Origin: Hungatella effluvii
Lineage (GTDB): Bacteria; Bacillota; Clostridia; Lachnospirales; Lachnospiraceae
NCBI RefSeq assembly: GCF_003201875.1
Contig: NZ_QJKD01000029.1
Coordinates: 1 to 46,900, forward strand
Length of the DNA: 46,900 nucleotides
Direction of reading: 5' to 3'
In this document: positions 33,101-41,056 of the stretch, in pieces
How the letters are laid out: every line of letters starts with the position of its first letter
Position numbering within the stretch: the first letter of the stretch is position 1
Translations under genes and position numbers: made by a program
Notes under the pieces: generated by a model
Seen by the model: only the letters and a program-made list of their open reading frames with translations
What the model was told of the DNA's origin: nothing
Database searches by the model: none

Positions 33101-33253
33101 CTGAATTCCAAAACAGGAGACACACTGGCCCCGATTCACGTAATAGCACCACAGGGGAATTCCGTGCTCCCCGCTGATCCCCGGTAAAAAGCTGGAAAAG
33201 GCTGATTTTAAATGGTAATTTTCTATAATATAGTTCTTATTTTTATCTAACAT
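30146..33253 (-). CDS. GH94-type glycoside phosphorylase (1,2-beta-oligoglucan phosphorylase-like)
   Basis: A 1035-residue cytoplasmic enzyme without signal peptide. The N-terminal beta-sandwich region (GEHGIPLWCYYVNRGQCVSCFG; NHxIMEFYPAHQAYERTPLLGFRTF-like stretch) and the helical barrel (GNGNFRDVCQNRR; NALQLNGYNPLGIEKV; WCDHWTYNLDLVEAYL) match GH94 phosphorylases of the long, oligoglucan-acting kind. The catalytic Asp is probably the one in GWYDALNGLPGLLGS. Such enzymes split beta-glucosidic bonds with phosphate and save ATP. The exact linkage is inferred from resemblance only. ATG 33253 has AAGGAG 7 nt upstream. It precedes its ABC importer on the same strand. Confidence 0.78.
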   Translation of the reverse strand: MLDKNKNYIIENYHLKSAFSSFLPGISGEHGIPLWCYYVNRGQCVSCFGIQDKDHPIMEFYPAHQAYERTPLLGFRTFLRVNGTYEEPFSGRDRARRMVIGMNSLAIEEETGQYRISAEYETLPQEPMAALMREVKITNVTGEDLSVEAADGMAEVIPCGVSSTTMKDMGQTAKAWMEVRDVRNGVPKFRVRASMEDSAEVTEVKGMNFAFARGGEGEILPVIVDRELLFETDTALLRAWGFEREGVRLPDHKEQVTCNDTPCSFFLASRILKPGETLVMRELYGTAKEQTRIDRVWKLSGEDGWFLGKQREAFSLTEQITSRIAGKTGHAVFDAYCRQDYLDNLLRGGYPVRIGSSKTFYLYSRKHGDMERDYNFFSMLPEPYTQGNGNFRDVCQNRRCDVYFSPFVGDSSIRTFYNALQLNGYNPLGIEKVTYTMPEGQMPVLEGVEAAAADALKDLFTKEFTPGQLDEILAEGVEERADRERIFAGIMALARSEDRTRYGEGYWCDHWTYNLDLVEAYLAVYPDRREALLFEEDGYSYRQAEKRILPRRKRYVKTEQGIRQYHFLEDNADTEKKENRYLKDRNGCMVTASLASKMMTLVITRMAALDPYGMGLETEGGKPGWYDALNGLPGLLGSSMAETYELLRCVRFLIETLEKTEKSVILLKETAGLAGAVCRAGQQFYKELAEGTSAAGFWNAVNDAKEHFWDITSREVSGERVTWEAQETVRVLTQFSDILRMGIRKAARLGRTVRPTYFYYEVTEWKEGPDGILPQAFRVHNTPDFLEGSVHYMKIAADEEERKAVYESVRASRLYDDALSMYKVNASLSEVTFELGRACAFTPGWLENESVWLHMEYKYLLELLKAGMYQEFTEDFHKAAVPFLNEEQYGRSLLENSSFIASSANPNPRYHGKGFVARLSGSTAEFLEMWEIMMFGKQPFSIRDGKLELSFEPCFPEYLTGEEKTITATFLGSVPVTYELPEQRSVLPGTYTVEQITVETEQGEESFSRTVTGPAAEMVREGRVRSITVSLAGKL

Positions 33254-33312
33254 TGATATTCTCCTTCCTCCTTTTATCCCTTTGAATGCTCCCTTTTCAT
33301 ATCCGTACATTC

Positions 33313-33318
33313 ATTATA
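33313..33318 (-). promoter_or_regulatory. Candidate -10 for the GH94 gene
   Basis: Minus-strand TATAAT lies just past the T-run of the upstream hairpin and 60 nt from the ATG. No good -35 is present 17 nt upstream, so activation by a regulator is plausible. Confidence 0.4.
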
Positions 33319-33319
33319 A

Positions 33320-33460
33320 AAAAAGAAAAACCCGGCTGACAGTAGCCGGATTTTAGATTGGTGTTATTTTTTTATTATAGAAGGGGTGAAGCAATTTCGG
33401 CAGCATCCTGCCGCCAGCACAGTTTCTTACAGCCGCTTCACGCTGGAATTCCTCCCTTTT
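33320..33460 (-). ncRNA. Candidate small structured transcript between tRNA and GH94 gene
   Basis: Between the tRNA terminator and GH94, the minus strand holds a closing stem GTGAAGC/GCTTCAC (33441-33435 with 33392-33386), an inner hairpin CGGCAG/CTGCCG (33413-33408 with 33403-33398), and a good terminator: CCGGCT/AGCCGG (33349-33344 with 33337-33332) followed by TTTTTCTTTTTTT. A weak promoter is possible near 33455. It does not match any riboswitch I can recognise. It might be a small RNA or leader remnant. Confidence 0.35.
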
Positions 33461-33483
33461 TATAGATAAAGCTTCCCGTGAAA

Positions 33484-33516
33484 TAAAAAAACCCTGCAGA
33501 CATTTAGTCTACAGGG
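33484..33516 (-). terminator. Terminator of tRNA-Leu(CAG) copy 2
   Basis: CCCTGTAGAC (33516-33507) pairs with GTCTGCAGGG (33501-33492) with one G-U, and is followed by seven T on the minus strand. Confidence 0.9.
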
Positions 33517-33524
33517 GCTTCTGA

Positions 33525-33608
33525 TGCAGAAGAAGGGACTTGAACCCTCACGGTATTGCTACCACACGGACCTGAACCGTGCGCGTCTGCCAATTCCGCC
33601 ACTTCTGC
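33525..33608 (-). tRNA. tRNA-Leu(CAG), copy 2
   Basis: This 84-nt class II tRNA is identical to the copy at 15606-15689 except for one base (33552), which turns a G-U into a G-C pair in the variable arm. Acceptor GCAGAAG/CTTCTGC, anticodon loop TTCAGGT (anticodon CAG). It is followed by its own terminator and preceded by a perfect consensus promoter. Confidence 0.95.
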
Positions 33609-33641
33609 ATGTCTCTGCAATCTCTCGCAGCAACAGTAGTT

Positions 33642-33670
33642 ATTATATTATAAAAGGGGCTTCCTGTCAA
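33642..33670 (-). promoter_or_regulatory. Promoter of tRNA-Leu(CAG) copy 2
   Basis: Minus-strand TTGACA (33670-33665) and TATAAT (33647-33642), 17 nt apart, exact consensus, about 34 nt upstream of the tRNA 5' end. Confidence 0.88.
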
Positions 33671-33725
33671 TCATATTTTTACATATTTTAGAAAATATTT
33701 TTTTGTGTATATTTTTCAAAAAATG

Positions 33726-33754
33726 TTGACAATTCTTCTTAAAAATGGTATCAT
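33726..33754 (+). promoter_or_regulatory. Promoter of tRNA-Leu(AAG) copy 2
   Basis: TTGACA (33726-33731) and TATCAT (33749-33754) with a 17-nt spacer, ending 12 nt before the tRNA. Confidence 0.88.
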
Positions 33755-33766
33755 AGTCTTCGTTGC

Positions 33767-33850
33767 GCGGGAGTGCTGGAATTGGCAGACAGGCAAGACT
33801 AAGGATCTTGTGGGTGAATTCTCGTGTGGGTTCAAGTCCCATCTCCCGCA
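33767..33850 (+). tRNA. tRNA-Leu(AAG), copy 2
   Basis: An 84-nt class II tRNA, acceptor GCGGGAG/CTCCCGC, anticodon loop CTAAGGA (anticodon AAG), identical to the minus-strand copy at 21561-21644 but for one variable-arm base. It is divergent from the adjacent tRNA-Leu(CAG) and ends at its own terminator. Confidence 0.95.
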
Positions 33851-33852
33851 CG

Positions 33853-33890
33853 AAAAGATGAATCGGTTTTTAACCGATTCATCTTTTTTT
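33853..33890 (+). terminator. Terminator after tRNA-Leu(AAG) copy 2
   Basis: A 16-bp perfect stem (33853-33868 with 33872-33887), loop TTT, and a run of T, starting 2 nt after the tRNA. It may also help terminate the convergent esterase gene, whose stop is 13 nt away. Confidence 0.92.
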
Positions 33891-33903
33891 GTGCTTCCAG
33901 GGG

Positions 33904-35844
33904 TTAATGGTTCTTCTCTGTCTCTATCTGGCAGAGGAAAGGGGAGGCCGGCAGCTTTACCGAATTGCACAGATTGGCTCCTGACGGGTTGTTGGACCAG
34001 GAATATACGAGAGCATCCGGAAGCCTGTCCCGCATCGGCCACGGAACCACTACCGTGTTTCCTGCGATTCGTGCCTCTGCCGGAATTATTCTTACCTTCC
34101 TGCCATCTTCTTTCCCTTCTCCTCCATAGAAACAGTACTCAAATCCGCCAGGCGCAGTTCCGTCAAGCGTCTCCAGACCGCATTCCGAGTGATCGAAATG
34201 CAGAATCATTCCCTCCGCGGTCCTTTCACCGTAAGAAAACAACGGGCTCAGCCATATTCCGTCTTCTCCATAAGCCATTTGAAACGCCGCCATGGCCAGG
34301 CGCTCTCCCACGGGTTTCTTGTTCACCGGATGCAGGTCATTTTCCTCTCCGCAGTCCATCGATACCACCATGGCCGTACCGGGAACTGAAGTCAGCTTCC
34401 GCTGCATTTCCCGGAACTGTACCCAGTTTTTCCCAGCCTCCAGATCGTAACAGGGAAGCTGCACGAAGAGTACCGGTAAACCGGCTCTGTTCCATTTCCG
34501 CCTCCAGTCCTCGACAAGCCTGTTAAAATATCCGGGATAACGTTCATACTCATCCGCGTTCATCTCTCCCTGATACCAGCAGATTCCCTTCACCGGGACA
34601 CGGTGCAGGGGGGCAATCATCCCCTGGTACATCCCCGCCGGCTTCCGTTCAAAAAAAGTCTGTTCTCCTAAAGTCTCCATCACCGCCCCCCGCCGGTATT
34701 CCCAGCCATCGGTGATGTCCCGCTCCTCTCCGTTCTCCCAGATAAGCCGATGACTCTTACCGCGCGTAAAGCCCCCCTGTCCATGGACGGCTGCGACACG
34801 CAGCACAAGCCGGTTGCGCCCCGGCCTGAGAGCCGTTGTCTCATACTCTCTCGGCGGATATCGATAGGAGGTGCTTCCTGTCTTTTCCCCATTTACAAAG
34901 AGGCAATCCGCATCGGTGATTGTTCCCAGCGATATTCGGACTGGCTGACCCGCTAAACCGGGAGGAATCTCCACACAGTTCCGAAGCCAGACGGTTCCGG
35001 CGCCTTTTAAGTCCTCCCGGTCATCCCAGCGGTCCGCAAGGCTGATTTTCTTCCAAAAGCGCCTGCCTCCTCCCGCGGCCCAGTTCTCCGCAAGCCCCTG
35101 ATCTCTCTCAGCCAGCAGCCTCCACCATGCGGCAATGCGTGTTTCATCTTCTTTCCGTATCCGTTCCACGTACCCGGGATCACTGCAGGCATCCAGCTTC
35201 TTCCGTTCATCGGGAAAATCGCAGAGTGCCTCCCGGCTCATCCACGCCTGTACAGGGGTTCCCCCTACCGCGGTTAAGATCAGGCCGATCGGAATACGGT
35301 AACGCTTATACAGCTTCTGCGCAAAGAAAAAGCCGACGGCAGAAAATACCGGAGTATGTTCCGCCGCGGCCATCTTCCACTCCCCGCCGGACAGCGCGTC
35401 AGAGTCAGAGTCAAATTTCCACTGAATCGGAACCGCAAACTGACGGATCATGGGCGATGCGCCCTTTTTATATTCTTCAGGATACCGGTATTTGACCCGT
35501 TCCATGGGTAGCTGCATATTGGACTGCCCCGCCATGACCCAGATATCTCCGAAATAAAGATCATGAAACTCCAGTTCTTCTCTTTCGGATTCAACCCGCA
35601 AACGGTACGGTCCTCCTGCGGGAAGCGGAGGCAGCTCCACCAGCCACGTCCCAGCCGGGTTCACCACACCCCAGCCGGACTTCGGCTGAATCACGCCGTC
35701 TGCCTTTCCCCACTCAGGCTCCAGCTCTGCCCGCACCCCGGCTCCGGCTCTTCCCCTGCCGTGCACCGGGATCACTTCATCCCGCTGGAGCACCGCGTGG
35801 TCTGAGATGAGCGGTGTCACAGAAAACCGGACATTCTGTTCCAT
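33904..35844 (-). CDS. Sialate O-acetylesterase-type carbohydrate esterase (SASA domain)
   Basis: A 646-residue cytoplasmic esterase with no signal peptide. An N-terminal Ig-like stretch (SDHAVLQRDEVIPVHG) leads to the SGNH-type nucleophile block DIWVMAGQSNMQLPM. A central inserted beta-sandwich follows (LRNCVEIPPGLAGQPVRISLG; LFVNGEKTG). KGICWYQGEMNA and the Asp-His pair in NDLHPVNKKPVGERLAMAAF complete the active site. The family removes acetyl groups from sugars. Here, as last gene of an operon with a GH67 glucuronidase, the target is more likely an acetylated xylan- or hemicellulose-derived oligosaccharide than sialic acid (inference). GGGGTGA precedes the ATG. Confidence 0.85.
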   Translation of the reverse strand: MEQNVRFSVTPLISDHAVLQRDEVIPVHGRGRAGAGVRAELEPEWGKADGVIQPKSGWGVVNPAGTWLVELPPLPAGGPYRLRVESEREELEFHDLYFGDIWVMAGQSNMQLPMERVKYRYPEEYKKGASPMIRQFAVPIQWKFDSDSDALSGGEWKMAAAEHTPVFSAVGFFFAQKLYKRYRIPIGLILTAVGGTPVQAWMSREALCDFPDERKKLDACSDPGYVERIRKEDETRIAAWWRLLAERDQGLAENWAAGGGRRFWKKISLADRWDDREDLKGAGTVWLRNCVEIPPGLAGQPVRISLGTITDADCLFVNGEKTGSTSYRYPPREYETTALRPGRNRLVLRVAAVHGQGGFTRGKSHRLIWENGEERDITDGWEYRRGAVMETLGEQTFFERKPAGMYQGMIAPLHRVPVKGICWYQGEMNADEYERYPGYFNRLVEDWRRKWNRAGLPVLFVQLPCYDLEAGKNWVQFREMQRKLTSVPGTAMVVSMDCGEENDLHPVNKKPVGERLAMAAFQMAYGEDGIWLSPLFSYGERTAEGMILHFDHSECGLETLDGTAPGGFEYCFYGGEGKEDGRKVRIIPAEARIAGNTVVVPWPMRDRLPDALVYSWSNNPSGANLCNSVKLPASPFLCQIETEKNH

Positions 35845-35850
35845 ATCCGA

Positions 35851-36735
35851 TCACCCCTTCACTCCAGTCGATGTAACGCCCTCCACGAAATACTTCTGCG
35901 CGGAGAAGAACAGGATCAGGGCCGGGAGCAGCGCCAGAAATGACATGGCGAGAATCTGGTTCCATTCCACGATACCGCTGCTCTGGTCGATGGACATTTT
36001 AAGCGCCAGCGCCACCGGATACTTTTCCAGGCTGGTCACGTAGATGAGCGGCCCAAGGAAATCATTGAAGCTCCATACGAACTGGAAGATCGTACAGCTG
36101 ATCAGCGCCGGTTTTAAGGACGGCAGCAGAACCCTCATCAGAGTCTGGAAGGAATTACAGCCATCGATTGTGGCCGCCTCGTCCAGATACGTGGGGATCG
36201 ACCGCATGAACTGAATCAGCATAAACACGAAGAAGGGTTCATTGGCAAACATGGTCGGTGCGATCAGCGGCACGTACGTGTTGAGGAGTCCCATCTGCTT
36301 CCACAAAATATAGAGTGGAATTCTTGTCACGACGGCCGGGAGAAACATGGTAGCCATCAAAATCGAAAAGCAGATCTTCTTAAATGGAAATTCAAACCTT
36401 GCAAAGCCATACGCGACAAGCGTACTGGATACGAGACAGAAGACAATTTTCGGCACCACGAACCGGAAGGTATTTATGAAAAACGTGGTGAACGTATACT
36501 TTGTCCGCGTCTTCCAGCCCTCTATATAGGGAGTAAAGTCGATCCGTTTCGGAATAAAACTGATCGAAGTAAATATTTCATTATTGCTCTTAAAGGTAGC
36601 GCCCACCAGCCATATAATCGGATAGATCATGACGAGCGCCACGACAATCAGGACGATATAACGGACGACGGAGCTGATGACCACCCGTCTGTGTCTCCGC
36701 ATTTCCACTTCGCTGAATCCTCGCGTTTTCTCCAT
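35851..36735 (-). CDS. ABC sugar importer permease (MalG-like)
   Basis: A 294-residue permease whose first TM is YIVLIVVALVMIYPIIWLVGA. EAA loop EAATIDGCNSFQTL before VLLPSLKPALI. The C-terminus FSAQKYFVEGVTSTGVKG is typical of the family. GGAGGTAATT precedes the ATG and overlaps the end of the partner permease gene. It is followed 6 nt later by the esterase gene. Confidence 0.92.
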   Translation of the reverse strand: MEKTRGFSEVEMRRHRRVVISSVVRYIVLIVVALVMIYPIIWLVGATFKSNNEIFTSISFIPKRIDFTPYIEGWKTRTKYTFTTFFINTFRFVVPKIVFCLVSSTLVAYGFARFEFPFKKICFSILMATMFLPAVVTRIPLYILWKQMGLLNTYVPLIAPTMFANEPFFVFMLIQFMRSIPTYLDEAATIDGCNSFQTLMRVLLPSLKPALISCTIFQFVWSFNDFLGPLIYVTSLEKYPVALALKMSIDQSSGIVEWNQILAMSFLALLPALILFFSAQKYFVEGVTSTGVKG

Positions 36736-36738
36736 CTT

Positions 36739-37611
36739 TTAATTACCTCCGTCCGAATAATAGACCCACTTGTCCTGTGTCGCAAAGAGGATCAGGGTCA
36801 CAGCCACGATGATGAGGAACAGAATCCAGCTGGCGGCACTGGCATACCCCATGTTAAAGTACTTAAATGCATTGTCATAAATATACATGGAAGTCAGATA
36901 GGTGGCATTTAACGGTCCCTTCCCCGTTACAAGATACGGGCCGTTGAATTCCTGGAACGCATTGACCAGCTGCATGACCAGATTGAAGAAAATCGTAGGT
37001 GTGATCAGCGGCATGGTAATATGGATAAAGGAATGGAGCTTGGTGGATCCGTCCACGCTGGCCGCCTCATAGAGATCCTGGGGTACGTCCTTGAGCGCGG
37101 CCAGGAAGATCAGCATCGCAGAACCAAACTGCCAGACCTTCAGGATTATGATGACGCTCATTGCCCCGCCCGGGGAAGAGAGCCATGCCACCGGCGGTAT
37201 CCCGACAACGCCGATGATTCGGTTGATAAGCCCGTCCTGCTGAAACAGGAATCTCCACAGCACCGCTACCGCCACGTTTCCTCCCAACAGGGACGGAATA
37301 TAGTAGGCCGTCCGGAAAAAGTTAATGCCCTTCAGCTTAAAATTCAATATGTATGCAATAAACAGGGCAAACGCCAGCTGTAACGGCACCGTAATCACAG
37401 TGTATTTTAACGTTGCGGTAAGCGTACCCAAAAAATCTTCATCCTGAAACAGCTTAGTGTAGTTAGCCAGACCAATGAAATTCGGTTCTCTCACGAGATT
37501 GTAATCCGTAAAACTGATAACCAGCGCGTTAATAAACGGATACAGGGTAAGAAAAACCATACCGATCAGCCATGGAAGAATATACACAAGACCCATTTTG
37601 CTCTTTCTCAA
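36739..37611 (-). CDS. ABC sugar importer permease (MalF-like)
   Basis: The 290-residue partner permease opens with MGLVYILPWLIGMVFLTLYPF. EAA loop EAASVDGSTKLHSF, then ITMPLITPTIFFNLVMQ. A TTG start at 37611 has AGGAGG about 8 nt upstream; the ATG at residue 6 would be too far. It belongs to the GH67 operon, and no ATPase is encoded nearby. Confidence 0.9.
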   Translation of the reverse strand: MRKSKMGLVYILPWLIGMVFLTLYPFINALVISFTDYNLVREPNFIGLANYTKLFQDEDFLGTLTATLKYTVITVPLQLAFALFIAYILNFKLKGINFFRTAYYIPSLLGGNVAVAVLWRFLFQQDGLINRIIGVVGIPPVAWLSSPGGAMSVIIILKVWQFGSAMLIFLAALKDVPQDLYEAASVDGSTKLHSFIHITMPLITPTIFFNLVMQLVNAFQEFNGPYLVTGKGPLNATYLTSMYIYDNAFKYFNMGYASAASWILFLIIVAVTLILFATQDKWVYYSDGGN

Positions 37612-37637
37612 AGAATCTCCTCCTTCCTGCGTGCTCT

Positions 37638-39050
37638 TTATTTGCCATAGTCCTGTTTCAGTTTTGCAACCTGCTCGCTGGTGGCGTCAAAGATGGCCTG
37701 CGCGGCTTCCTCCGCCGTACTCTTTCCAAACTCAAACTTCTCGTAATTACTTTCATAGGAATTGGTAAATACGGCGTTCTCAAAGATCGGAGAGTTGTTG
37801 ATTACTTTCGCCACATCGGTAAAGTCGTAAGCCTGCTTTACGGCTCCTGTGATCTGTCCGTCTGCCTCTAAGGAAGCCTTGGCCGCCTTGGAAGCCACCA
37901 TGCCGCGGGTGGAACCCATGAGCTTCGTTCCTTCCGGATCGTTTAAGATATACTGTAAAAATTCAGCCGCTTCCTTTGGATTTTTGGAATCCCTGGAGAT
38001 TGCAAACAGCAGGGAGGGCTTTGCCATAGTTCCTTCAAATACAGCTCCGTCGATCACAGGGAGCGGCGCAACCACCAGTTCGTCCCCCTTGTCCTCCAGA
38101 GTCTTGGCGTTCGAAGCGATTCCTCCGGTCCATTCCAGTACGCCAGCGTAGCCGCCATTGATATATTTTGCATTCTGGGCAATGGATACCGGCTCATTGC
38201 CTACATTCTCGATATAATCTTTTCTGGAACAGAAGACATGGGCATCCGCTAAGTCCTTATACCAGAGAAGTGCTTCCTTATAATCATCCACGGTGTAATT
38301 CATGCTTAAATCTTCTGCAAATTCGCCCTTCCCTGTCTTCTGCTGCAGATAGTAGACTGCTGCGAAACGGAACGTAGGGCTGACGATCATATACGCATTG
38401 GGATCCTGCTGGGTAAATATCTCCGCCGCCTTCTTATATTCCTCGAACGTCGTTGGAAGCTCGGTGATACCGGCTCTGTCAAACGCAGATTTATTGACGT
38501 ATAAGCCCAGCGTGTTCTGGCCGTATGGGACTGCCTGCATCTTGCCGCCCGTCTTTCCGAATTCCAGGAAGCCCTCGTCGTACTGGGAGAAATCGAAGAT
38601 GTCCTTCACCTGATCGAGATCGTAGAATCCGTCTCCGTTTGGACTATACTGGATAACCCAGGGATAGTTGACAGTCATGACATCTGCGGCGGTGCCGCCG
38701 GCATAGCGGGTGGCAAAGGTCTCTTCCAGATTGCCGAAGCCGGAGGGCTCTCCGGTCACTTCGATGGCGCCGGCGTGAGCCGCGTTGAAGGCGTCGATGG
38801 CGTTCTGTGTGGCCTGATGGCGGTCGTCATTGCCCCACCAGGAGAAGCTTAATTTCGCAGTCTCTCCCGATGCCTTAGACGCCTCCGGTGTTTTTCCGTC
38901 CGCTGCCTTCTCCGTCCCGGCCGCTCCGGTGCTTCCGGCCTCCCCGGTATTACCCGTTTCTGCGGTCTTGCCGCCGCACGCGGTCATTGCCATGCTCGCT
39001 GCCAGTACGGCCGCACATACGATACCTGCTTTACTCCATTTTTTCATCAT
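37638..39050 (-). CDS. ABC importer sugar-binding lipoprotein (family 1 SBP)
   Basis: This 470-residue lipoprotein has a signal ending AMTAC and an acidic/Gly/Thr-rich linker with GNTGEAGSTGAAG. The mature SBP is of the MalE/UgpB type (LSFSWWGNDDRHQATQNAIDAFNAAH; TRYAGGTAADVMTVNYPW; AISRDSKNPKEAAEFLQYILNDPEG). It is the receptor for the permeases downstream. Together with the GH67 enzyme it would take up glucuronate-bearing oligosaccharides (inference). ATG 39050 and 39047 are both usable; GAGG lies upstream. Confidence 0.92.
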   Translation of the reverse strand: MMKKWSKAGIVCAAVLAASMAMTACGGKTAETGNTGEAGSTGAAGTEKAADGKTPEASKASGETAKLSFSWWGNDDRHQATQNAIDAFNAAHAGAIEVTGEPSGFGNLEETFATRYAGGTAADVMTVNYPWVIQYSPNGDGFYDLDQVKDIFDFSQYDEGFLEFGKTGGKMQAVPYGQNTLGLYVNKSAFDRAGITELPTTFEEYKKAAEIFTQQDPNAYMIVSPTFRFAAVYYLQQKTGKGEFAEDLSMNYTVDDYKEALLWYKDLADAHVFCSRKDYIENVGNEPVSIAQNAKYINGGYAGVLEWTGGIASNAKTLEDKGDELVVAPLPVIDGAVFEGTMAKPSLLFAISRDSKNPKEAAEFLQYILNDPEGTKLMGSTRGMVASKAAKASLEADGQITGAVKQAYDFTDVAKVINNSPIFENAVFTNSYESNYEKFEFGKSTAEEAAQAIFDATSEQVAKLKQDYGK

Positions 39051-39069
39051 ACTACCTCTTTCCTTTTAT

Positions 39070-41034
39070 TTATTGGTATATTTTTCTACCCTTTTCATCG
39101 GGGATTCCCGATTTACGGTAAAAGTACGTGTTTACCTGGTCACGCCAGCTGACGGCGTTTTCCATCTGCCAGACGAGGCGCTCCTTCATATTTAAGTAGC
39201 TCTCCTCATCCAGGGAGTCCTTTAAGCTTTCCCATACCGCCTGATACTCTCTCACCCTCTCCACGCCTTCAAAATGAGTGTCGTAGATGTGCTGAATCAC
39301 CGTTTTTCCTGAATGCAGCACATGGGTGTAGGGCACATGGTGGAAAAAGAGCAGCAGTTCATCGGGACAGGACGAAAGGTCCTCATATTCAGAAAATCGC
39401 GCGTCGGAATACTGCCTCGTATAGGAGGTCCCCGTCTTCACGGTCCTGTCCCTTCCGACTCCGTCTCTGTCGGCATAGTGATATGTCCCCCACCGGTCGT
39501 ACTCATAGCCATCGATATCGACGCCGTAGTGGATGGAGGGTTTGCACATGAAGCCAACAGAAAGAGGACAGGTATAAGCCTCGTACACCTCCCTCGATGT
39601 TGTCAGAATCGCCGCCAGCTTACCGCACTTTTCTTCGGTCAGGCAAAAGCTCTGGCGGACCCATTCTTCGGCGATCGCCTCTGCTGATAATTCATGATTC
39701 CAGACCAGCCTTCCGAAGCCGTAGAGATTGGCCTGGGCCAGCTTGCTGCCCGTCCAGTTGGCGTCCATTCCCACGTTTCCGACGCCCGCAATGCCGGATC
39801 GTCTGCGGACAGGGGAGTTCTCTCTCAACGCCTCCTTCACCGTCAGGCTTTTGCCGTGTTTCGTATCAAAATCCATGGTTTCCTTCCACATCGGAACGAG
39901 GTAACAGATATCCCTCTGATGTCCGGTATACTCCTGTGTAATCTGAAATTCCAGAATTTGATTTGTCTTTTTTAAAGCTCCGAACAGCGGCGACACCGGT
40001 TCTCTGATCTGGAAATCGATGGGGCCGTTCTTGATCTGAAGAATCACGTTGTCCAGGAATCTGCCGTCCAGAGGTTCGAAGATATCATAAGCGGCGCGTG
40101 CGCGGTCCGCCTCACGGTTCCACCAGTCCTGGGCGCAGTCGTATACGAAGCAGCGCCAGATAATGACTCCTCCGTAGGGCCCTGCCGCCCTCGCCAGCAT
40201 ATTGGCGCCGTCGTCATGGTTCCTGCCATAGGTGAATGGCCCTGGTTCTCCTTCCGAATCTGCCTTTACCACAAAGCCGGCAAAATCAGGAATCTCCTCA
40301 TAGATTCGTTTAACCGTCTCTTCCCACCACGAAGCCACCTCCGGCTCCAGAGGATCTGCGCTCTTTAACTGTCCCACTGTGATGGGCGCCGCAAAATTAA
40401 CGGATAGGTACGTCTTAATTCCGTATGCAGCCAGGACGTCGGATATCTTCCTGATTTCCGTAAGGGCTTCCCCTGTTACGAAAAATGTTTCCGCTCTGTG
40501 TACATTGACATTGTTGATCAGAACCGCATTGATCCCCACCGAGGCCAGCAGTCTTGCATACTGCCGGATAAGCTCCATATCTCCCCGAAAGGTGTTGTGA
40601 TCGTAAAATATGGACTCTCCTGCGTAACCGCGCTCAATGGAACCGTCGAAATTATCCCAATGATCGATCATGCGGATGCTCTGATCCGGCACCGACTCAT
40701 ACGGAAATCCGGTCTCATTTTGTGCGGTCAGAAGCCGGTGCAGCCCGTACATGCCGTATAAATATCCCGCAGGAGACGCGCTTTCTATCTTATAACCGGC
40801 CTCAGTCTCCCCGATCCGGTACCCTTCTGTCCCCAGCGCCGCTTCATCTCCCGGTAAAAAAGCAATCGAGGCATCCGGCGAACCGGATCGTCTGATTTCT
40901 TTAAACAGCAGCGGCATTTCCCGCTCAATGGTCTCTGTAACTGCCGTTTTCTTCCCATCATCCAGATAATAAGTAATTATGTTTTTGTTTTGCACCTGTT
41001 TTGTCAGCCAGCAGAAGTCTCTCCGTCCGTGCAT
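39070..41034 (-). CDS. Alpha-glucuronidase, glycoside hydrolase family 67
   Basis: A 654-residue cytoplasmic enzyme that removes (4-O-methyl)glucuronic acid from the non-reducing end of xylo-oligosaccharides. GH67 blocks are RMIDHWDNFDGSIERGYAG, FVVKADSEGEPGPFTYGRNHDDGANMLA (general acid Glu), VILQIKNGPIDFQIREP (Asp) and FQITQEYTGHQ (Glu), plus FHHVPYTHVLHSGKTVIQHIYD near the end. All catalytic acids known for the family appear present. ATG 41034 has GGAGG 9 nt upstream and follows the end of the oxidoreductase gene; the longer frame to 41097 would overlap it. Length is close to the family norm. Confidence 0.93.
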   Translation of the reverse strand: MHGRRDFCWLTKQVQNKNIITYYLDDGKKTAVTETIEREMPLLFKEIRRSGSPDASIAFLPGDEAALGTEGYRIGETEAGYKIESASPAGYLYGMYGLHRLLTAQNETGFPYESVPDQSIRMIDHWDNFDGSIERGYAGESIFYDHNTFRGDMELIRQYARLLASVGINAVLINNVNVHRAETFFVTGEALTEIRKISDVLAAYGIKTYLSVNFAAPITVGQLKSADPLEPEVASWWEETVKRIYEEIPDFAGFVVKADSEGEPGPFTYGRNHDDGANMLARAAGPYGGVIIWRCFVYDCAQDWWNREADRARAAYDIFEPLDGRFLDNVILQIKNGPIDFQIREPVSPLFGALKKTNQILEFQITQEYTGHQRDICYLVPMWKETMDFDTKHGKSLTVKEALRENSPVRRRSGIAGVGNVGMDANWTGSKLAQANLYGFGRLVWNHELSAEAIAEEWVRQSFCLTEEKCGKLAAILTTSREVYEAYTCPLSVGFMCKPSIHYGVDIDGYEYDRWGTYHYADRDGVGRDRTVKTGTSYTRQYSDARFSEYEDLSSCPDELLLFFHHVPYTHVLHSGKTVIQHIYDTHFEGVERVREYQAVWESLKDSLDEESYLNMKERLVWQMENAVSWRDQVNTYFYRKSGIPDEKGRKIYQ

Positions 41035-41056
41035 GATTTCCGTCCTCCACAGCGCC

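Noticed and set aside
33705..34526. Plus-strand open frame spanning tRNA-Leu(AAG) and the end of the esterase gene
   Set aside because: It runs through the tRNA and its terminator, so it cannot be a real protein.
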